This document shows positions 57,901 to 64,000 of a stretch of 64,000 nt of DNA, piece after piece. The translations under genes were made by a program, and so were the position numbers. The DNA is from Chrysoperla carnea (taxonomy: Eukaryota > Arthropoda > Insecta > Neuroptera > Chrysopidae). The notes beneath the pieces were generated by a model. It was not told the DNA's origin. It searched no databases and saw nothing but the letters and a program-made list of their open reading frames with translations. The stretch covers positions 14,558,983 to 14,622,982 of the forward strand of contig NC_058337.1 in NCBI RefSeq assembly GCF_905475395.1, given 5' to 3'. Numbering within the stretch: the first letter of the stretch is position 1; every line of letters begins with the position of its first letter.

Positions 57901-60464
57901 CTATTTATAGAATTTGACCTCTTGGTTTTCTTCCTTAAATCCGTCACTGAGGGTGTTTATGAAAAGAAATAATGAAGTAAACTAAAATTACTATTCGCCA
58001 GTTTTCAATTATGTATTTATTGATCAATTTTAATGTGAAAATTCGAAATGGCATAACTGTAATTATATTATACATCTTTGTTACTGCAACGCAAGCAAAA
58101 GTGCAGCTCGCGCAAGCTTGATTTTCTGTATCCATATGCCGTTTACCACAGCTCATTTTTTCTTTTTTCAGGAATAAAATTTTTTTTAGTAAACAATCTG
58201 TATTTTTATACCCTGTGTATATGAAATATAAATCAAGGTCATACAATCATCTAATTAGTCTATATCCGGTTGTTCATCCGTCTGTCTGGGAACATTCAAA
58301 AACGAAAAGAGATATCAAGCTGATATTTTTATAGCGTGCTCAAGATTGTAAACGGCTAGAGATAGAACAAAAGCTTGCTAAAAATGATAACTCGGACGCC
58401 AATTCTGTCGCGATATTCTTGTTCAGCGACCCAAAAAACTCCCGTGTTACGTGTTTGGACTGATTATTTTGGACTTTATTATTTCCCGAAAACTCCAAGA
58501 GACGACGGAGAATACCGTTGACACTGGACACCAGATACCTCGGATACCAATTCATTCACGATATTCGTGTTCAGTGACATCAAGAACCTACGAGTAACGA
58601 GTTTGGAATCATTTTCATCACCCTTAACCGAATTGTGAATTTAGTATTTACGGTCAAACTAAAATGCAATTAAAAAATGCATATTAATTTCTTAAAAATC
58701 AATATAGGTCACTAAGTTTTCTGACGCTCTCAAGAATCAAATGTACAAAGCCGCATTCATATACTATTCAAATTTTTATTTCAAACTTCATTGCTTCGTT
58801 TCCGTGACTATATAAGTATAATGCACTCCCGGGTAAAGGGAGCCATAGTTGAGAAATAAATTCATTATCATAACAATAATAAAGATATTGGTGATCTTTA
58901 CAAAATATTATCATGAACCCTACACCTCCTGCTGAGAATTGCTTTCAGATTATGTAATAAACATTGCTGATAGTCCACTGAATATAATAATATTTAATAA
59001 AAAACATGTTTTTATTAAAAAATTATTAATTCGCTAATTTTAGACAAAAAGTAAAGGTCTTAAACTCTTTATAATATATGTATATTTGGTCTCAAATGAC
59101 GTGTATTGATAAGACCAGTTTTTTATTCTGGCTACACTTTTTATCAGAAAAAATTGTTTTAAGATATACAACAATTTGATTTTTTTTTTAAATCCAAACC
59201 ATTTTAAAATTTAGTTTGAAATTTATGGCGAATGGCTTATCCATACGTCATTTATCAAACCGTTATATTTCGAAGTATTTTCGCAGTTGGCATTAATTGA
59301 TGTTTGAAGGAATCGCGGAAAAGGAAATTTTGTTTCTGTTTTTACTATCTTTGACATTAACTTTTGTCAAAGCAGTCAGACTTAGCAACCCTTACATTTA
59401 CAACGGAGACATACAAATATACAAAAAAGTTTTTCCAAGGAAAGTTTTTATTCAATTGTTACTGGTTTTGGTAATTGAATGTATGTACTCGAATTAAAAA
59501 ACCGTGGGACAGAAAGGATGCTTGAATCTTCGTGAATCTTGAATATGATATAACGGCATATTTAAGCTATCGGTATGAAAAAACGCAGCATGAATGTTAT
59601 CAAGTGGTAATAGTGTACGACAAATACTCTGATAGGTTTTTTCTGCCCTATAACTTAAATATAACGTTATCATGCTTATTTGAAAACTCAGTACTTTCAA
59701 AAAAAGTCATAGAGAGTTTGGTAGACTCGCCAAAAGGAACCACCCACGAAGTATCAAGTATGTTTTAATCATTTAACAAAGCACTCTTTCTGTCCCACGG
59801 TCTATTATTTTTTGTGACGCTCTTGGGGCTACATTTATTGGTAGTTTTAAATTTTGATTGTATGCCTTCCTCGCCCTTTAATAGATATTATCACCATGCA
59901 ATTATATTTAACTATCCAAAAGTTTCTACTCAGTCGAAGTCGTAAAATGTCAAACAATTAAACTAAACGCCGCATGTCGTAATTTGTTTTTAATTTTCGA
60001 GTCTATCTTTGTAATTCAAAAATTTCAAATAGTTGCAGGTTATTTGAAATCCAAAATTTTTCTTGAATTCTTGGTTAAGAAAAAAGGTGGATGTAGCTAA
60101 AGTTGTCGTTTATGCTTGAATGTAAAAAATCAAAACTATTGCATTATTCTTAGATACACGATCGAGACTAAGACTATGCATGTAAGACCAAGGAGAAGAC
60201 CAAATTTCTTAATACCCAAAAATTAACAAGACTTTTGCTCCAGTAGGTAAGATTTAAAAAAGAAGTAGGTATTGCGTATTAGTAAGCAATTTAAGTAAAA
60301 GTTAAAGTTCAAAATTCGTAATATATGTTGTAATTGAAATTATTGTAAAAATACAACGAAAAGTTAATTATTTATAATTTTCTGGAATGAGTTTAATAGT
60401 TATTAAGTTATAATTTACATACCAATAATAATCGACAAATAACAATACTACGTTGTTGAAACAT
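51926..60464 (-). CDS. AMT: Aminomethyltransferase, mitochondrial (glycine cleavage system T protein)
   Basis: It transfers the aminomethyl group from lipoylated H protein to tetrahydrofolate, releasing ammonia, in the mitochondrial glycine cleavage complex. Exons in transcript order: 60423-60464, 57429-57660, 56693-56901, 55011-55201, 54805-54948, 52621-52703, 51926-52281. They sum to 1257 nt (418 aa plus stop), all in phase; human AMT has 403 aa. The basic N-terminus [14 protein letters not shown] fits a mitochondrial presequence. GcvT motifs in order: [41 protein letters not shown] (the folate-site Asp region), [41 protein letters not shown], and the C-terminal barrel with GYVARDY. It ends TNYYTKK. 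Introns hold two retrotransposon fragments and several MITEs, but the ORF is intact. It converges on the ionotropic receptor gene. Confidence 0.93.
53427..53441. repeat. Run of 15 G preceded by an 8-bp palindrome
   Basis: CGATAGATTTATCTATCG runs directly into 15 consecutive G. This is striking in AT-rich DNA; the length may be a sequencing artefact. Confidence 0.8.
53440..53980 (+). mobile_element. Decayed non-LTR retrotransposon reverse transcriptase fragment
   Basis: Three pieces in shifted frames match successive blocks of a non-LTR reverse transcriptase: [20 protein letters not shown] with GEF (53448-53530), [14 protein letters not shown] (about 53570-53620), and [13 protein letters not shown] (about 53740-53790, the GVRQGCVLSPLLF block). 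Multiple stops and frameshifts. It lies in the AMT intron 52704-54804. Confidence 0.65.
55695..55990 (-). mobile_element. Helitron-like 3' fragment
   Basis: On the minus strand it ends GCCCAGCAAAGCGG, 10 nt, CTAG, then T, sharing its 3' signature with 27475-27927. The 5' boundary is not recognisable; it runs up to the RNase H fragment at 56060. Confidence 0.4.
56060..56290 (+). mobile_element. Decayed retrotransposon RNase H fragment
   Basis: The pieces IDSQAAL and VWIPG, then after a frame change [14 protein letters not shown], correspond to the retroelement RNase H blocks YSDSQAAL and WVPGHxGIxGNExADELAK. Stops and a frameshift are present. It lies in AMT intron 55202-56692 and probably belongs to a Jockey- or I-type element. 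Confidence 0.65.
57805..57949. mobile_element. hAT-like MITE (145 bp)
   Basis: Termini CAGTGGCGAATTTAAGG and, inverted, CAGTGACGGATTTAAGG agree at 15 of 17 positions. CAGTGGCGRA ends are typical of hAT elements. The eight bases on either side do not match. It lies in AMT intron 1. Confidence 0.5.
58217..58375. repeat. Repeat family A fragment
   Basis: It has CATCTAATTAGTC, a short GTC-rich run, AAAAACGAAAAGAGATATC and the GTTAGAGATAGAACAAAAG-like end, with internal deletions. A smaller centre fragment (CAATTGACTGAGTTAATTG) occurs at about 47420-47490. Confidence 0.6.
59501..59801. mobile_element. Short MITE (301 bp) with 16-bp inverted termini
   Basis: ACCGTGGGACAGAAAG at 59501 is repeated exactly in inverse at the other end (CTTTCTGTCCCACGGT). 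No transposase and no clear target duplication. It lies in AMT intron 1. Confidence 0.5.
60423..60464 (-). other. AMT: Proposed first coding exon of AMT (mitochondrial presequence)
   Basis: ATG at 60464 begins 14 codons ([14 protein letters not shown]) ending at a GTATGT donor, in phase 0 with the acceptor at 57661-57662. The spliced start is basic and hydrophobic with no acidic residue, as expected for a matrix-targeting peptide. The alternative is an in-frame ATG at 57684 (MSFSSFF...), which would retain the polypyrimidine tract and acceptor as coding sequence. I prefer the upstream exon. Confidence 0.6.
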
Positions 60465-61479
60465 TTTAATTATAGAAAAAAATTGACTTCACAATTTAAA
60501 TTTTTATTACAATTAACGAATAAATTTGAAACCAGTTCACTATTTGTTAAAATTTTATTATTGACTAAAAATAATTTAAAATAAAATACTAGAAGATATT
60601 TTTGTTGTAACTATTAATAATAAAGATCAACAAGTGAATCAAATCAGAATCGTTAAAAAAGTTTTGAAATCTTTAATGAATTTATATTGTATTAATATAT
60701 CATGTATTATACATTCCACAGTATTTGCGTACTGTTGTCTAATCTGTTAAACTTATTTGTTGCATTTTTCAGTACCGCAGGGAGTAGCAGTTTTGAGGTG
60801 TTGTAACTCGAACTCGAACATATTACCGTTGGAATTAACCGTCTGTCAGCGAGTCACCCCCATTATGTGAAATAATGAAATCATGCTAGGCATTCTCCGT
60901 CCGTTACGCTTAACAATTCCAATTTTATAAATAAACTTCACCACACAAAAATCTCCAATGGCCTGACACCAAATATAAAAATGACTTAAACGAAGGTCAG
61001 AAAACGGGTTGAGAAATTAAAGGGGACCTTCCTTTAGATCGTATTTTGGTGTTCCTCACCACTTGAAAAACTCTATTGAAACCCTTAAAGATAAAATATA
61101 TATTAATGTGGTATAGACACTCCTAAAGATTACTCGTTTATAGAAGTGTAAAGTGGCCTTTAGTCTGGTTTTATCCTTTGCTCAATCGCATCACGCATCT
61201 ACACAAGAAGTACAGCAGCAGGAAGTAAAATGGAGGGGCAAGTATCAAAAAAGCATCTTGGCGGAATAAATATATTGTGAGAATTTGACCTCAATGCGTA
61301 AAGGCCTTCAGTAGTTACGCGATTACACACTAACGATTACGTATATACTCAACCGAAGTATTAAAAGAACATTTTTTTAACACTCAATTGAAAACTGATG
61401 AAAACTTGTACTTACTAGAAAAAGTAAAAGCGTACAAAATTAAAATTAAAAGCCTATAAAAAGTGCCTGTGCGAGCTTT

Positions 61480-61640
61480 TTGGACCAAGATATTGGCATC
61501 CAAGAAAAACTTGACAATTTTGGATTTGAATTATGTTATCTTCTGAAATAATAATCGTACTGAAATTCTTCATTGAAAACTAAAACTGCCTTCTTTTAAA
61601 TCCTGGCATAAGCATTTTACCATATTTTTCCACCATTTTG
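61480..61640. repeat. Repeat family B fragment
   Basis: Shared blocks include AGCTTTTTGGACCAAGA, TTCTGAAATAATAATCG and AAACTGCCTTCTTTTAA. A still shorter relic (TTTCAAACATCTGTATCTC) lies at about 52780-52860. Confidence 0.6.
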
Positions 61641-63329
61641 TAAAAAAAATTATTGCATAAATTAATCTGTAATTGTTTTTGCATTGGTTTTGAATTTGGT
61701 TTTTCGGGAAGACATGCATATTTTCTTGACAGGCAGGCATTTGATGTTTTTCTCTATCTCGTTACTTTATTATTACCATTATCACACACATTTTCATGCA
61801 ACTGTAGACAGATTTTTGTTTTCAATTTCCGCTGAAATTATAACATTTACCAAAAAATGTTGTCAACAAAAGTTACTTGTTATTTTATAAAGGATAAATT
61901 TTCCATTATCTCTTATCAGTAATGAGCATGGGCTGATTTTGGCACAATCTCGCAAGTCCAGATCAAAAAGACTTTTGCGTTGCGATATGAGTCCCTTCGA
62001 AACATTTTTCTTGAATTCTCCTTTAATCTTTTACAAAAACTTTTCGTTCAAAAATTTTTTCGATGAATTGTTTAAAATGGTAAACCTGGTATATAAATAA
62101 AAATTATATGCTCTTTGGAAAAATAATAATAACTTAAGAAAGGATGGATTGATTTGGTTATTTTTGAAATGTTCGAAATAGGCCAATTTAGGCTTTAGAG
62201 AAAATAAAAGTTGGAAAAGATATCCGGAAAGTTGTAAAAAACACGATATATTGAATTCTTTGTAGCTATTTTAAAATATTCGTTATATTTGGTAACGGGG
62301 GCTTAATTCAAAGATTTCAAGTGGAAGGGGGAGTCTAGGAAGAGAAGACGTATATTGGGCGAAGATTTTATTTTAAAGTTTGAATTGTGAACAGGTGGTT
62401 ATTAATTATAGAGATCATTCATTTAAGTATTAGGTAATGGAACACTTTTTTTGTAATACATGCAAACAAAAAATTGTTTGTTATCAAAAGTTGAAAGGTG
62501 ATTATTTAGATAAAATGTATTTTGTTGACATGAAGTCAAATAATAAATATTAAAATAATTTCTTAACCAATTTTCGCTTTTATTTCGCCATTTTCTATAA
62601 TTACATATAATAAATGATAAACGTTTTTTTTAGAAATATAATAATGTATTTTTTAAAACAAAGAAAATGATAATTCGAATACTTATGAACTTCATTCTTA
62701 TGAACAGCAAACATTAAATTATTCCTAATATGATAAAATTCTAGATAATAAAAAAATTATAAAACTGCCTATGCATTGCATTCATAATATAGACTAGGAC
62801 AGAGCGGTGTGTACAGAGTTTTTAGACAGGGTAGGCAAATATTTTTAAAGGCTACAAAAATCCAAAAGCCATATTTACAAAAAAAATATTTGGTAATAAA
62901 ACAAATAGTATATCAAATATTTAGCTAATGTAACCATACGTCCCGTTTTGAATGAGACTGTCCTTTTTTCGAAATTAATTTTCCTGTGTCCGTGAGAAAA
63001 CATCGTGACGCAAAATTGTCCCGTTTTCAGGTAAGAGTTAACAGTAGACGAATTAAAATTTAATTTAAGTAATCTAGACAGATTAATAAGTAGCCATAAA
63101 ACGCTGCATATAACACTAGAATTCCGCTAGTTTAGACATATGTAGTAAAATGCTTAGGGACTCCAAATTCATAAATCCGGGCTTGATTCTCATAATATAA
63201 ACTTGTCTAATTGGTTTTCTAGTTAAGAGGTATTCTCTTTGGCGTTTATAATTAGATCCATCGTAACAACCTGTTGTTCACATCTACATCAGTACACATC
63301 AATATTTTTTTTAAATCCCCGAACTAAAA

Positions 63330-63495
63330 AAAGGGGTGTTATAAGTTTGACCACTATGTGTGTCTGTCTGCCTGTCTGTGGCATCGTAGCGCCTAAACGG
63401 ATGAACCAAATTAGGTTTTTTTGGTTTTGTTTGAAAGTTAATTTAATGGAGATTGTTCTTAGCTATGTTTCAAATGCGAATTTAGGGTTCCATAC
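63330..63495. repeat. Repeat family E, copy 2
   Basis: GTGGCATCGTAGCGCC, AAACGGATGAACCAAATTAG and TTCTTAGCTATGTTT match copy 1 in the same order. A (GTCT)n-like run precedes it. This block is common as an insect interspersed repeat. Confidence 0.6.
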
Positions 63496-64000
63496 CTAAA
63501 AAGCATTTTCTTTTAACATATTTTCGAAAATTTGTTTTGTCTGACTAAATGACAATTAGGTAATGACTATACGTATACGAAGCCTAATAAATTTTTCATC
63601 GCATATTTCCATTTTAGATTTTGAAAGTTTTCTACTCAACAGTCATGCATCATTAAAAAAATAATATTTTATAATTGAAAAGTTAAATTATTATTCCCTA
63701 ACTTATTTATGATTTTTTTTTAAATAATTAGAGCCTACTAGTTTACATTTTTAGCAACATTGCACTGTTTAATGTTGACATTAAATAAAATCAAATGTCC
63801 TGCATCGACTATGATTTGCATATTTAAACCCCCGGATCTCCTAGTTTAATAAATACACAATTAAAAGTAATTTAAAACGCATTATTAATAATATTATCTG
63901 ATATTATCGAAACTAGTCGAGGCACGAGCAAGGCTTCTATGGATACTAAAAAAGTCTTTGTTCGAGGTATAGATTACTTTCAATGTTTTTAAATCGAAAA

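Larger units (their letters stand above)
60465..64000. other. Intergenic sequence to the right edge
   Basis: It contains the presumed AMT 5' flank, a family B fragment and a family E copy. Short open frames look like chance in AT-rich DNA. I see no supported gene. Confidence 0.6.

Noticed and set aside
59532..59768. Overlapping open frames on both strands
   Set aside because: They lie wholly inside the 301-bp MITE and show no protein family features.
61653..61890. Two overlapping short open frames
   Set aside because: No start context, no conserved motif; they look like chance frames beside a family B fragment.

Overview
This is AT-rich animal nuclear DNA with GT-AG introns, most likely from an insect. 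A chemosensory ionotropic receptor and a nose-resistant-to-fluoxetine (NRF) type acyltransferase point to an arthropod, and the intergenic and intronic DNA is full of repeat families typical of insect genomes. I cannot name the order from the sequence alone. All gene models were built by hand from splice signals, reading-frame phase and protein-family patterns. Every model is phase-consistent, but exon edges were not checked against transcripts.

There are four multi-exon genes. (1) 588-18351, minus strand: a membrane-anchored trefoil plus GH31 alpha-glucosidase of the lysosomal acid glucosidase/maltase-glucoamylase type. It has 16 exons including a 38-nt micro-exon; the last coding exon is probably off the left edge. 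(2) 23076-36074, plus strand: an NRF-type membrane acyltransferase (acyltransferase-3 family), 11 exons, about 682 aa. (3) 38350-51033, plus strand: an ionotropic receptor closest to the IR75 type, 10 exons, 634 aa. (4) 51926-60464, minus strand: mitochondrial aminomethyltransferase (glycine cleavage T protein), 7 exons, about 418 aa. Genes 1 and 2 are head to head about 4.7 kb apart, 2 and 3 are head to tail, and 3 and 4 are tail to tail about 0.9 kb apart. They share no pathway: carbohydrate digestion or lysosomal turnover, lipid-type acyl transfer, olfaction or acid sensing, and mitochondrial one-carbon metabolism.

The rest of the window is mostly repeats. It holds two TTAA-flanked piggyBac-like MITEs, two copies of a foldback MITE with 4-bp target duplications, one TA-flanked MITE, a foldback element carrying a pogo-like DNA-binding fragment, hAT fragments, Helitron-like ends, three decayed non-LTR retrotransposon fragments, several dispersed foldback families and short perfect hairpins. 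Two nested insertions can be reconstructed from empty-site copies elsewhere in the window. The least expected feature is a pair of hammerhead-ribozyme-like cores in inverted orientation at 30941-31114, inside an acyltransferase intron.

From 60465 to the right edge I find no gene, only repeat fragments. No tRNA, rRNA or CRISPR is supported.
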